From the NCBI GenBank assembly GCA_017528375.1, contig JAFXOY010000065.1:62001-126000 (forward strand): a DNA stretch of 64,000 nt, given 5' to 3'. The notes below the pieces were generated by a model, which was not told the DNA's origin, ran no database searches, and worked only from the letters and a program-made list of their open reading frames with translations. This document shows, piece by piece, positions 25,539-34,597 of the stretch. Position 1 is the stretch's first letter, and each line of letters starts with the position of its first letter. This stretch comes from Clostridia bacterium (GTDB lineage Bacteria; Bacillota; Clostridia; TANB77; CAG-508). The position numbers and the translations under genes are program-made.

Positions 25539-26345
25539 ATGGAAAATGTATTAGAACAAAAAAATCAAAGAAAATTGGAAGATACATTAAAACAAATATT
25601 ACGAACACCAACTGCAGATTATATGGAAGAAACATCGAACTTTTTAAATAAACATTTCTATGCAAACGACGATGTAAAGAATATTAAGAATTATTGTAAT
25701 AACAAAATAATAGAGATTGGCAATCGATTTAAAAAAAGCGGTGTTCCAATGTTTGATAAGTCAGCAAGCGAAGATGAAATGGTAGAGTCTAAAGTAGGTA
25801 TGGCTGTTGTACATACCATAAATAATTATTTAGGACAAGGTATGAAACTTTTAGAAGAAAATGAAAGATTGCAAAATCCAGGTAATCAAATGATAAAATA
25901 CAATGAATCATCAAGCGCATTTGGGAAAATAAAAGGAATTCTAAATAAAATTAAAAATTTTATTACAAGAAAAAAGGAACCAAATCCTTTAGGGGATATT
26001 GCGGTTAAAATTAAAGAAAACAGTCAAAAATATGACGAAATATGTAATGAAATTTGTGAGTATAATTTAGAAGAAAATTTGGCTGATAGTATAAATACTT
26101 ATTTAAATAATATGTATGGTGAAGAATATAATAAAACTCAAATTTTAGAAAATGAAATAATTCCTGATTTTAAGAAATTAGGTTTATCAAGCAGAGTTTC
26201 AGAATTAAAAGAAAAAGTTGTAGGTAAAAGAAATAATTTAGATCAATATAAAGTTGACTATGTTTTTGAGGTTCGCCCAAAGAAAGAGTATAATAATATA
26301 GATATTGACGTGAACAATGAAAACCAGATGGAAGTTGGCGAGTAA
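25539..26345 (+). CDS. Protein of unknown function between two asnB copies
   Basis: A 268-residue soluble, mostly helical protein with many Lys, Glu and Asn residues and no signal peptide. A basic segment at about 125-150 (KIKGILNKIKNFITRKKE) could be an amphipathic helix. I recognise no family. ATG follows TAGGAG. It sits 35 bases after the first asnB and 21 bases before the second, so it is probably cotranscribed with them. Confidence 0.7.
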   Translation: MENVLEQKNQRKLEDTLKQILRTPTADYMEETSNFLNKHFYANDDVKNIKNYCNNKIIEIGNRFKKSGVPMFDKSASEDEMVESKVGMAVVHTINNYLGQGMKLLEENERLQNPGNQMIKYNESSSAFGKIKGILNKIKNFITRKKEPNPLGDIAVKIKENSQKYDEICNEICEYNLEENLADSINTYLNNMYGEEYNKTQILENEIIPDFKKLGLSSRVSELKEKVVGKRNNLDQYKVDYVFEVRPKKEYNNIDIDVNNENQMEVGE

Positions 26346-26366
26346 ATAAGAAGGGAGCAGTAAATA

Positions 26367-28220
26367 ATGTGTGGTTTTGTAGGGTTTATGGATAAATTAA
26401 ACCAAGAAGAAAAACAAAAAAGTATTAAGTTAATGGCAGACAGAATTATTCACAGAGGACCTGATGAAGAAGGTTATTATGTGGATGATGATGTTGCGTT
26501 AGGACATAGAAGGTTATCAATTATAGATTTAAGTAATGGTAAGCAACCAATGTTTAATGAAGATGGAAGTATTGCTGTTGTATATAATGGAGAAATCTAT
26601 AATTTTCAAGAAATTCGTGAAGATTTAGTAAATAAAGGTCATAGTTTTAAAACAAATTCAGATACTGAAATTTTAGTTCATGGATATGAAGAATACAAAG
26701 AAGAATTATTTAATAAATTAAGAGGAATGTTTGCGTTTGTTGTTTATGATATGAAAAACAAAGAATTAATAGGTGTTAGAGATTACTTTGGAATAAAGCC
26801 TTTTTACTATTATAATGATGGAAAAACATTTATGTTTGGATCAGAAATTAAAAGCTTTTTAGATCATCCAAATTTTGTAAAAGAAGTAAATAAACAAGCT
26901 TTAAAACCATATTTAACATTCCAATATTCAGTTTTAGATGAAACATTTTTTAAAAATACTTATAGATTAAAACCTGGAAATTATTTAAAATTTAAAGATG
27001 GAAAATTAGAAATTAACCAATATTTTAAAGCAGAATATATGAAACAAAATGATACATATGAAAGCTATAAAAAACAAGTAAAAGAGTCATTAGAAGATTC
27101 TGTAAAATGTCACCAAATAAGCGACGTTGAGGTCGGTTCATATTTATCAGGTGGAGTTGATTCATCATATATTGTTAGTATGGCGAAACCTGATAAGACA
27201 TTTACAGTAGGATTTGATAAAACAGGTTTTGATGAATCTGTATTTGCAAAAGATTTATCAAAAATATTTAAAACAAATAATTATAATAGAGTATTAACAG
27301 GTGATGATTTCTTTAACGCACTTCCTGTAGTTCAATATCATACAGATGAACCACATGCTAATTTATCAACAGTTCCTTTAATATTTTTATCAAAATTAGC
27401 AAGAGAAAAGGTAAAGGTTGTTTTATCTGGAGAAGGTGCCGACGAAATGTATGGTGGTTATAATGAATTAAATGTAAGCAAATGGATAAAAGCATATTGT
27501 AAATTACCACTAGCATTCAGAAAGTGTTTAGCTAATCAAGTAAGAAACAAAAAGAAATTTAAAGGTAAAAGAATTATTTGCCAATATGACAGACCATTAT
27601 CAGAAAGATTTATAGGAAATGCATTTATTATGGATGATAATGAAACAGAAGATATTCTTTGTGATGATTTAAAAGGAAAAGGAATTAAATTTGCAGAGAT
27701 TATCAAACCATATTATGATGATGTAAAAGGTGAAGATGAAATCACTCAAATGATGTATATTAATATGCATTTTTGGCTTGCAAAAGATATGCTTTTAAAA
27801 GCGGATAAAATGAGTATGGCAAATTCAGTTGAATTACGTGTTCCATTCCTAGATAAAGAAGTATGGAATGTTGCAAGAAAAATTCCTAGCAAATATTTAA
27901 TTAAAGATGGCGAGACTAAAAAAGTTTTCAGAGATGTTGCTAAGGAAGTTATTCCAGAAGAATGGGCTAAGAGAAGAAAACTTGGATTTCCAGTACCTTT
28001 CTTTATGTGGATTAAAGAAGAAAAATACTTTAATAAAGTAAAAGATTTGTTTATGCAAGATTGGGTAAGTGAATTTTTTGACAAAGAAAAAATTAATAAA
28101 ATGCTTGATGATCATTATGCAGGAGTAGAAAACCATGGTAGAAAATTATATAATATTTATATTTTCTTGGTTTGGTACAAGGTTTATTTTGTAGATGGGG
28201 CAAAGGCATTGAGTTTGTAA
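26367..28220 (+). CDS. asnB: Asparagine synthase (glutamine-hydrolysing), copy 2
   Basis: A 617-residue paralog of the gene at 23674. The amidotransferase domain starts MCGFVGF (Cys2), with RIIHRGPDEEG and YNGEIYNF. The synthetase domain has PP-loop LSGGVDSSYIV, LSGEGADEMYGGYNELN and LRVPFLDKEVW. The PP-loop keeps the standard SGG, while copy 1 has SSG. Both active sites look intact, so two functional enzymes are expected. The palindrome at 28228 follows the stop by 8 bases and may terminate the cluster. Confidence 0.92.
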   Translation: MCGFVGFMDKLNQEEKQKSIKLMADRIIHRGPDEEGYYVDDDVALGHRRLSIIDLSNGKQPMFNEDGSIAVVYNGEIYNFQEIREDLVNKGHSFKTNSDTEILVHGYEEYKEELFNKLRGMFAFVVYDMKNKELIGVRDYFGIKPFYYYNDGKTFMFGSEIKSFLDHPNFVKEVNKQALKPYLTFQYSVLDETFFKNTYRLKPGNYLKFKDGKLEINQYFKAEYMKQNDTYESYKKQVKESLEDSVKCHQISDVEVGSYLSGGVDSSYIVSMAKPDKTFTVGFDKTGFDESVFAKDLSKIFKTNNYNRVLTGDDFFNALPVVQYHTDEPHANLSTVPLIFLSKLAREKVKVVLSGEGADEMYGGYNELNVSKWIKAYCKLPLAFRKCLANQVRNKKKFKGKRIICQYDRPLSERFIGNAFIMDDNETEDILCDDLKGKGIKFAEIIKPYYDDVKGEDEITQMMYINMHFWLAKDMLLKADKMSMANSVELRVPFLDKEVWNVARKIPSKYLIKDGETKKVFRDVAKEVIPEEWAKRRKLGFPVPFFMWIKEEKYFNKVKDLFMQDWVSEFFDKEKINKMLDDHYAGVENHGRKLYNIYIFLVWYKVYFVDGAKALSL

Positions 28221-28227
28221 TGTAATC

Positions 28228-28397
28228 AAAAATGACGAAGACCCTAAAAAACCCCTAACTAAATATATTAACATTCCGTTCGCTTGCTGGCGTGCCGGGT
28301 GTTGTGGAAGGTGTTGGTGGGGGAGCGCCTTTACTAGCGCGCTACTCTCCATGTTAATATATTTATTTAGTTGCCTTTTGGGGATCTTGGTCATTTT
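28228..28397. repeat. Large inverted repeat (170 bp) after asnB copy 2
   Basis: Imperfect arms of about 47 bp (28228-28274 and 28351-28397), both beginning AAAATGAC and ending TAATATATTA/ACAT inward, flank a 76-base centre rich in G+C. Nothing in the centre reads as a gene. It lies between the asnB stop and a consensus promoter. Confidence 0.8.
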
Positions 28398-28405
28398 CAA
28401 TTCTG

Positions 28406-28434
28406 TTGACATAAAGTGGCGGAAATGGTATAAT
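28406..28434 (+). promoter_or_regulatory. Consensus promoter of the HTH/coiled-coil operon
   Basis: Perfect TTGACA, a 17-base spacer and perfect TATAAT. A strong TAAGGAGGT site at 28452-28460 follows but has no ordinary start codon at normal spacing. Confidence 0.85.
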
Positions 28435-28522
28435 TATACAGTAATATCTTTTAAGGAGGTTGATAATTACCCAAAAAATTCATACGTTATCCACATATTT
28501 TCCTAAAGAAAGGACATGCATC

Positions 28523-28960
28523 ATGAAAGATGAAAAACAAACAATTACGCCTTTAATGAAAGAACGGGCAAAACAGTATCATGATTTATGGGAAAAGGGT
28601 TACACAGTAGCGGAAGCTGCGGATAAAATGGGTATTACCGAATGGACTATCTATAAGCAGTTAGATGTATACGCAGAAATAAATGGCGTAAAAGACAAAT
28701 ACGTATACATCAAAGAATACGCAGAGCGGACCATTAATCCTAAAATCGTGACGCTAAGCACTGAAAATAAGGGTTCTGACGATGGCAATGAAATTACAAT
28801 TAATAATGAATTGTCAAAGAAGTGTTTTACAGAACTTTTAGCTTTATGTGATGAGCTTATGGACGAATGCAAATCCTCTATTGAATCTGCAGATTCGATT
28901 TTGGAAAAAACTACACTCACAAGTATAAAAGCCACAGACATTAAGGAGGAAAATGTATGA
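28523..28960 (+). CDS. Small HTH-containing protein
   Basis: A 145-residue protein. Residues about 20-45 (LWEKGYTVAEAADKMGITEW) form a helix-turn-helix like those of Hin/resolvase or phage small-terminase-type proteins. The rest is acidic. I take ATG 28523, 9 bases after AAAGG. An in-frame upstream extension to TTG 28460 is possible but its ribosome site overlaps. The stop (TGA) overlaps the next gene by 4 bases. Codon use is less A/T-biased than the neighbours, which suggests acquisition. Confidence 0.75.
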   Translation: MKDEKQTITPLMKERAKQYHDLWEKGYTVAEAADKMGITEWTIYKQLDVYAEINGVKDKYVYIKEYAERTINPKIVTLSTENKGSDDGNEITINNELSKKCFTELLALCDELMDECKSSIESADSILEKTTLTSIKATDIKEENV

Positions 28961-29946
28961 ACAGCAGACCTTTTGATAGAAAAACAGTTGAACGGTATGT
29001 TCACAATGGTTATTTAATCCCTGATTTTATGGAAAAATATGAATTCGATTCTGAAACTGAATTCAGAGATAATCTAATTAGGATTTTTTCTGATACTGGT
29101 AAGGTTGATCGTATGCTGCAAGACATGAGAAAGAAGGAAAAAAAGGAGAAAAAACGTCAGAAGAAAAACGTAAATGCACCAATAAATGCAGCTTTAAATA
29201 TTCAGACAGCTCCTTTTGTTCCGGTACAGACTCAAAACTTAAATGTTCCATACAATTCAAAGCAAATTACAAGCATCATGGATGGAGTAACTGCTAATCC
29301 TCTTGATAATCTTAAGGTTAATACCTTTGAGATGCCTGCAAAGGAAGAAGTTGTAGAGGTAAATCAATTGGATGTGTTAAAAGCTGATCTTGCCAAGAAC
29401 AATGAATTCTTATTCGAAATCGAGAGTAGGATTTCAGATCTTGAAATTCAGCGTGCAACAATTTACGAAGAAGTAAATGGTTCAAAAGAAAGAATTGCAG
29501 CTTTAAGAAAGCAGTTTGAAGATGAAAAAAACAAGGTGGAGAGTTTATCAAAAGAATTTGAAACTTGTGAAAACAACCTGGCGGCGGACAATGATTTAAG
29601 ACAAAAAACAGTAGAAGAAATCAGAAAAATAGAAGAAAGTATAAAAAGTCTTGAAACCAAGAAACTTTATTTCGGTAATAACTTCAGTGATTCTTATGAT
29701 TATGATTCATCAAAATATGAAGTTTTAGCTGATGAAGTTATGAAGAAGATGACTGAACTGCTTTCGGCCGGAGATTTCGAAGAGTTTGCTGTATCAGAAG
29801 TAAGAGCAATATCAAGAATATTATGCATTATTGACAAAGCTGTAGCTGAAGATGAAAACATTGAAATCTGCTTTGAGGGTGAGAAGGAAACAATAGTGGA
29901 TGCTGTAAGAATAATGACAGAATTAAATGTAATGGTAATTGAATAA
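28957..29946 (+). CDS. Coiled-coil protein paired with the HTH protein
   Basis: A 329-residue soluble protein that overlaps the HTH gene by ATGA. The N-terminal 50 residues (FDRKTVERYVHNGYLIPDFM) look globular, followed by a Lys-rich stretch (about 70-85), a low-complexity linker with Asn and Gln, a long coiled coil (about 140-245) and an acidic C-terminal domain. No enzymatic motif is visible. I do not recognise it. The pair may be a DNA-binding and structural module of mobile origin; this is an inference. Confidence 0.75.
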   Translation: MNSRPFDRKTVERYVHNGYLIPDFMEKYEFDSETEFRDNLIRIFSDTGKVDRMLQDMRKKEKKEKKRQKKNVNAPINAALNIQTAPFVPVQTQNLNVPYNSKQITSIMDGVTANPLDNLKVNTFEMPAKEEVVEVNQLDVLKADLAKNNEFLFEIESRISDLEIQRATIYEEVNGSKERIAALRKQFEDEKNKVESLSKEFETCENNLAADNDLRQKTVEEIRKIEESIKSLETKKLYFGNNFSDSYDYDSSKYEVLADEVMKKMTELLSAGDFEEFAVSEVRAISRILCIIDKAVAEDENIEICFEGEKETIVDAVRIMTELNVMVIE

Positions 29947-29951
29947 CTTCA

Positions 29952-29985
29952 AAGGACTGGCCTAAATAGCCAGTCCTTATTTTAT
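29952..29985. terminator. Bidirectional terminator
   Basis: Stem AAGGACTGGC/GCCAGTCCTT with a 7-base loop, between the coiled-coil gene and the convergent mutS2. Confidence 0.8.
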
Positions 29986-29991
29986 GAATTA

Positions 29992-32370
29992 TTATTTTTT
30001 AAATTCAACTATTGTAACTCCCATTTCACCTTCACCAAATGTACCTAATCTATATGACTTGACATGTGGATGATTCTTTAGAAAAGAATGGATACCATTA
30101 CGAAGCTTGCCAGTTCCTTTTCCATGAACGATTCTTACAGTTGGCAAATTTGCTAAATAACAGTCATCTAAATATTTATCAACTATGAAAATGGCATCTT
30201 CGATATTTTGACCAATTACATTTATTTCAGGTGATATAGATTTAGATTTTAGTAGAGATGCAGTTTTAAATCCAACTGATGATTTGGCTGATGTACCTTT
30301 TGTAGATGATTTTTGTGAGTTTGTTAATTCCAAATTATTAATATTTACATTTGTTTTAGTGTTACCAAATTGAACAATTACTTCATTATTTTTATTTGGT
30401 AATGTAAGAATATTTCCAGTCATATTATATGGTTTAACTAATACTTCCATACCAATTTTTATTTCTATATTTTTAGATTCTGCAGAATCATCTTTTTCAG
30501 TTACAGCTAAATTATTTTTAATGTTAGTATTTAACGTATCACGTAGTTTATTAGCTTTTTTAAGACTTTCTTTATCAACTGAATCATACAGATTGTTTAA
30601 TTCTTTAATTATTTCATTTGCCTCTTCTTTAGCTGATATTAAAATATTTCTAGCTTCATTTTTTGCTTTATTAATTATATCATTTCGCTTTAATTCAACA
30701 TCACTAACGTCGTTTTCTAATTGTTTTCTAAGTAGCTCAATTTGATTAGAATTCTTAGTTATAGTTTCTTTTTCTTTTTCAATTAGTAATTTATCATCAT
30801 AAATATTTTTAATTAATTCTTCTATACTTATATTATCTTTACTAAGTAAACTTTCGGCTCTATCTAAAATTTCTTTTGGCAATCCTAATTTTTTACTAAT
30901 TGCAAAAGCATTGCTTTTACCTGGAACACCAATTAAAATTTTATATGTAGGGCGTAGGTTTTCTATATCAAATTCTGAACTTGCATTTTCAAATCCATCA
31001 GTAACTAAAGCATAGTGCTTTAATTCAGGATAATGTGTGGTTGAAAGTGTTAAAGTACCTTTGTTATACAAGTTTTCTAAAATGCTTATTGCAAGATTAG
31101 CTCCTTGAACGGGGTCTGTTCCAGAACCTAATTCATCAATTAAAACAAGGCTATTTTCAGAAGAATTTGCCAAAATATCAATAATGTTTTTCATATGAGA
31201 AGAAAATGTACTTAAAGATTCTTGAATACTTTGCTCATCACCGATGTCAGCAAAAATGTTATCAAAAACGTAAATACTACTATTTTCTTTAGCAGGAATA
31301 TGAAGGCCTGAACATGCCATTAAACATAGCAATCCAACAGTTTTTAGAGTAACAGTTTTTCCACCAGTATTTGGACCAGTTATTATCAAAGATTGATAAT
31401 TTTTACCAAGACTTATATCAATTGGAACTACAGATTTTGAGTCAATAAGAGGATGCCTTGCTTGAGTTAATTCTATGAATTTTTCAGTGTTGATTACAGG
31501 CTCGATACCTTCTATTGCTTTAGAATAATTTGCTTTAGCAAAAATTAAATCTATTTCACCAATAATATTTACAGTACTTTTAATGTTATCAACAATTGGG
31601 TATAAAGATGTTGATAAGTTTTCTAAAATTTTTTCTATTTCAATTGTTTCTTCTAATTTAATATTGTTAATTTGATTATTTAAATCAAAAACAGAAGTGG
31701 GTTCAATATATACAGTAGAGCCACTTGCTGAAATATCATGAATTAAACCATTAACATTTTCTTTATATTCGATTTTAACAGGAATAACATATCTGTCATT
31801 TCTAATAGTAATTATTGGTTCCATTATGTATTTTGAATAACTTGAAGAATGTATAAAAGTATTTAATTTTTCTTTAATTGCTGATTCAAGTCTACGTCTA
31901 TTACGTCTTAGAGAATTAAGAGTTTTGGATGCATCATCAGAAATGTTGTATTCATCAATAATTGATCTTGTTATATTTTGATAAATTCCTAGGTTAGAAT
32001 ATAATTCTTCAAATTTATTTGATAATACTGTTGATTCTGCAATTTCAATAGAGTTGTAATATTCTTTAAGATCATTTGAAATTTTTAATACTTTTGCTAT
32101 TTCTAACAATGGTTTAGCTCCTAATGGAATATAACTTTCTAAATTTTTTAAATATGGTGTAATTTTCTCTATTTCATCAATAGGTAAATTACCGTATTTA
32201 ATTATTAATTCATACGCTTCTGAAGTTTCGGCTAATAAGGTTTGAACATCATTTATATTACTAGAAGGTAATATACTGTTACAAAGTTCTTTACCTATGT
32301 ATGTTTTACAATAATTTGAGAGTATTTCTAATATTTTATTAAATTCTAATTTTGTTAGATTTGAGTTCAT
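29992..32370 (-). CDS. mutS2: MutS2 (RqcU) ATPase with Smr nuclease domain
   Basis: A 792-residue homodimeric ATPase. The core has Walker A TGPNTGGKTVTLK, Walker B LVLIDELGSGTDP and the following signature helix. A coiled-coil clamp (about 515-620) leads to a C-terminal Smr domain with RIVHGKGTGKLRNGIH. MutS2 is known to suppress homologous recombination and, as RqcU, to split collided ribosomes in Bacillus. There is no mismatch-recognition domain, as expected for MutS2. The start ATG at 32370 follows AAAGGAG. It is divergent from the rimP operon. Confidence 0.97.
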   Translation of the reverse strand: MNSNLTKLEFNKILEILSNYCKTYIGKELCNSILPSSNINDVQTLLAETSEAYELIIKYGNLPIDEIEKITPYLKNLESYIPLGAKPLLEIAKVLKISNDLKEYYNSIEIAESTVLSNKFEELYSNLGIYQNITRSIIDEYNISDDASKTLNSLRRNRRRLESAIKEKLNTFIHSSSYSKYIMEPIITIRNDRYVIPVKIEYKENVNGLIHDISASGSTVYIEPTSVFDLNNQINNIKLEETIEIEKILENLSTSLYPIVDNIKSTVNIIGEIDLIFAKANYSKAIEGIEPVINTEKFIELTQARHPLIDSKSVVPIDISLGKNYQSLIITGPNTGGKTVTLKTVGLLCLMACSGLHIPAKENSSIYVFDNIFADIGDEQSIQESLSTFSSHMKNIIDILANSSENSLVLIDELGSGTDPVQGANLAISILENLYNKGTLTLSTTHYPELKHYALVTDGFENASSEFDIENLRPTYKILIGVPGKSNAFAISKKLGLPKEILDRAESLLSKDNISIEELIKNIYDDKLLIEKEKETITKNSNQIELLRKQLENDVSDVELKRNDIINKAKNEARNILISAKEEANEIIKELNNLYDSVDKESLKKANKLRDTLNTNIKNNLAVTEKDDSAESKNIEIKIGMEVLVKPYNMTGNILTLPNKNNEVIVQFGNTKTNVNINNLELTNSQKSSTKGTSAKSSVGFKTASLLKSKSISPEINVIGQNIEDAIFIVDKYLDDCYLANLPTVRIVHGKGTGKLRNGIHSFLKNHPHVKSYRLGTFGEGEMGVTIVEFKK

Positions 32371-32437
32371 TATAAAATCTCCTTTATAAATAATGCTGTT
32401 ATTATATCATAAAAAATAAAAAAATACAAAAAAACAC

Positions 32438-32466
32438 TTGAAAAATATGGAAAAAAAGTATATAAT
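32438..32466 (+). promoter_or_regulatory. Promoter of the rimP-nusA-infB operon
   Basis: TTGAAA and consensus TATAAT are separated by 17 bases. Confidence 0.75.
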
Positions 32467-32494
32467 TAAATAGCAAAATGAATAAGACACAGGA

Positions 32495-32518
32495 GAGTGG
32501 GAACAAATCCCACTCTTT
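32495..32518 (+). promoter_or_regulatory. Leader hairpin (possible attenuator) before rimP
   Basis: GAGTGGGA-ACAAA-TCCCACTC then TTTAATT, about 25 bases after the predicted start point. A similar GAGTGGG hairpin precedes rimP in other Bacillota as I recall them. It may attenuate the operon. Confidence 0.6.
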
Positions 32519-32545
32519 AATTGTAAATAAAGGGGGAAATAAATC

Positions 32546-33016
32546 TTGGCAAGCATTGAAGAAAGAGTGGAAGCTCTTGTAAAAAAGCCAATTGAAAACT
32601 TAGGTTATCAATTGTATGATGTTCAATATGCAAAAGAAGGAAAAGATTACTTTTTACGTATTTTTATTGAAAATCAAAACGGTCAAATTAGTTTAGAAGA
32701 TTGCGAAAAAGTAAATAATGAAATTGAAGAGTTGCTAGATACAGCAGATTACATTAAAGAACAGTATTTCCTAGAGGTTTCTTCAACAGGTGTTGAAAAA
32801 ATAATTAGAAAGGAAAAACATTTACAAGAAAATATTGATGAATACATAAGTATCAATTTATTTAAGCCAATAAATAACAGCAAAGAATTTATTGGAATTT
32901 TAAAAAAATTTGATGATGAAACAATTTATATTGAAGTAAATGGTGAAATTATTGAGCTAGAAAGAAAAAATATATCATTAATAAAAAAATATTACGATTG
33001 GGACAACGAAATATAA
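32546..33016 (+). CDS. rimP: Ribosome maturation factor RimP
   Basis: A 156-residue factor for 30S subunit maturation. The N-terminal alpha/beta domain has YQLYDVQYAKEG, FIENQNGQISLEDCEKVN and FLEVSSTGVEK; the latter corresponds to the conserved LEVSSPG with Pro replaced by Thr. A small C-terminal SH3-like barrel follows. The start is TTG after AAGGGGG. It is the first gene of the operon that runs to truB. A palindrome array fills the gap to nusA. Confidence 0.95.
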   Translation: MASIEERVEALVKKPIENLGYQLYDVQYAKEGKDYFLRIFIENQNGQISLEDCEKVNNEIEELLDTADYIKEQYFLEVSSTGVEKIIRKEKHLQENIDEYISINLFKPINNSKEFIGILKKFDDETIYIEVNGEIIELERKNISLIKKYYDWDNEI

Positions 33017-33017
33017 T

Positions 33018-33109
33018 GACCTGTCCCACGTTGTGCAAAATGCACAGCTAGGGACGCGTCCCAACTGTGCAAAATGCACAACAGGGACGCGTCCCCAATT
33101 GTGCAAAAA
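33018..33109. repeat. GGGACGCGTCCC / TGTGCAAAATGCACA array inside the rimP-nusA gap
   Basis: The same two palindromes as at 23446 alternate here: GTCCCACG, TTGTGCAAAATGCACA, GGGACGCGTCCC, TGTGCAAAATGCACA, GGGACGCGTCCCC, then AATTGTGCAAAA. It begins 2 bases after the rimP stop and ends where the nusA ribosome site starts. Confidence 0.85.
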
Positions 33110-33125
33110 AGGAGGAATTAATAAA

Positions 33126-34274
33126 ATGAAAAAAGGAGCAAAAGCAAAACCAAGTAAAGCAATAGATAGTAAAGAAATGTTGCTTGCAATGGAAGAATTA
33201 GAAAAAGAAAATGGAATGGAACCAGGAAGTTTAATGGAGGCAATTGAAACAGCGTTAGTTACAGCGTATAAAAGAGATTTTGATTCAACAGCTGATAATG
33301 CAAAAGTTGTTGTTGACAAAGAAACTGGAGATTATCACGTATTTGTTGAAAAAGAAGTTGTAAAAGATGTAGAAGATGGTAATACACAAATTTCTTTAGA
33401 AGACGCTAAGAAAATTAATAAATCATTAGAAGTCGGTGATACAGCACAAATTGAAATTATGCCTAAGAATTTCGGAAGAATAGCTGCAGGAACAGCTAAA
33501 CAAGTTATCATTCAAAAAATTAGAGAAGCATCAAGAGAATATTTATATAATGAGTTTAGTGATAGAAAAGGTGAAATAGTTTCTGGATTAATTCAAAAAG
33601 CTGATGGAGGAATTGTTGTAGTAGATTTAGGAAGACTTGAAGGTGTAATGCCATTAAAAGAGCAAGTTCCAACAGAAAAATATCATGTTAATGATAAAAT
33701 CAGAGCATATGTTTTAGATGTTGAAAAAGGAGCAAAAGGTGCACCACAAGTTATAATTTCAAGAGCACATGCTGACTTTGTAAGAAAGTTATTTGAATTA
33801 GAAATTCCTGAAATCTATGAAGGTGTTATTGAGATTAAAAGCGTTTCAAGAGATGCAGGAAGCAGAAGTAAAGTTGCAGTATATTCACCAAATGAAAATA
33901 TTGATCCAGTTGGTTCATGCGTTGGACAAAAAGGAATTCGTATTCAAAACATAATTAATGAATTAGGCGGAGAAAAAATTGATGTTATAGAATGGAATGA
34001 AGATCCAGCAATATTTATTTCAGCAGCATTATTACCAGCTCAAGTTTTAGCTGTTGATATTAAAGAAGAAGAAAAATTTGCTCAAGTTATAGTTCCAGAT
34101 GACCAATTATCATTAGCAATTGGTAAATCAGGACAAAATGCAAGATTAGCTGCAAAATTAACAAATTGGAAAATAGATATTAAGAGTGAATCTCAATTTA
34201 GACAAATTTTAGCTGAAGCTCAAGCAGCTGAAGAAAATGAAGATGGTGAAGAAGTAGAGTCTTCAGAAGAATAA
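33126..34274 (+). CDS. nusA: Transcription termination/antitermination factor NusA
   Basis: A 382-residue RNA polymerase-binding factor. The N-terminal domain (about 1-130), S1 domain (about 140-205, [20 protein letters not shown]) and two KH domains ([15 protein letters not shown] and [16 protein letters not shown]) are all present, with a short acidic tail. ATG 33126 follows AGGAGG by 10 bases. The frame stays open upstream to 33033, but that part translates the palindrome array and is not coding. Confidence 0.97.
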   Translation: MKKGAKAKPSKAIDSKEMLLAMEELEKENGMEPGSLMEAIETALVTAYKRDFDSTADNAKVVVDKETGDYHVFVEKEVVKDVEDGNTQISLEDAKKINKSLEVGDTAQIEIMPKNFGRIAAGTAKQVIIQKIREASREYLYNEFSDRKGEIVSGLIQKADGGIVVVDLGRLEGVMPLKEQVPTEKYHVNDKIRAYVLDVEKGAKGAPQVIISRAHADFVRKLFELEIPEIYEGVIEIKSVSRDAGSRSKVAVYSPNENIDPVGSCVGQKGIRIQNIINELGGEKIDVIEWNEDPAIFISAALLPAQVLAVDIKEEEKFAQVIVPDDQLSLAIGKSGQNARLAAKLTNWKIDIKSESQFRQILAEAQAAEENEDGEEVESSEE

Positions 34275-34293
34275 ATAAAAGGAAGTGAGTATT

Positions 34294-34554
34294 TTGAAAA
34301 GTATACCACAAAGAACTTGTATAGGTTGTAATGAGAAAAAGGATAAAAAAGAATTTATACGAATAGTTAAAGATAATCAAAACAATATAAGCATAGATAG
34401 AACAGGAAAGGCAAATGGTAGAGGAGCTTATATTTGTGATAATATAGAGTGTTTAGAAAAAGCTATCAAAAATAAAAGAATAGAAAAAAGCTTTAAAATG
34501 AACATAGATGAAAGCATTTATGAAGATTTAAGAAATGTAATTAGTGGTAAATAA
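34294..34554 (+). CDS. ylxR: YlxR/RnpM family RNA-binding protein
   Basis: An 86-residue protein with the family pattern IPQRTCIGCNEKKDKKEFIR and GRGAYICDNIECLEKA. YlxR binds RNA and in Bacillus modulates RNase P. GTG 34285 lies only one base from the AAAGGA site, so TTG 34294 is the better start. In the usual order ylxQ (an L7Ae-like gene) follows; here infB comes next with no ylxQ. Confidence 0.93.
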   Translation: MKSIPQRTCIGCNEKKDKKEFIRIVKDNQNNISIDRTGKANGRGAYICDNIECLEKAIKNKRIEKSFKMNIDESIYEDLRNVISGK

Positions 34555-34597
34555 TTTTTCAAAAGGATTATCAATAATATAAGTGGGGGTGAAATTA

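Noticed and set aside
33033..33125. N-terminal extension of nusA rich in Cys and Thr
   Set aside because: It translates the palindrome array; a good ribosome site precedes ATG 33126, which gives the family-typical start.
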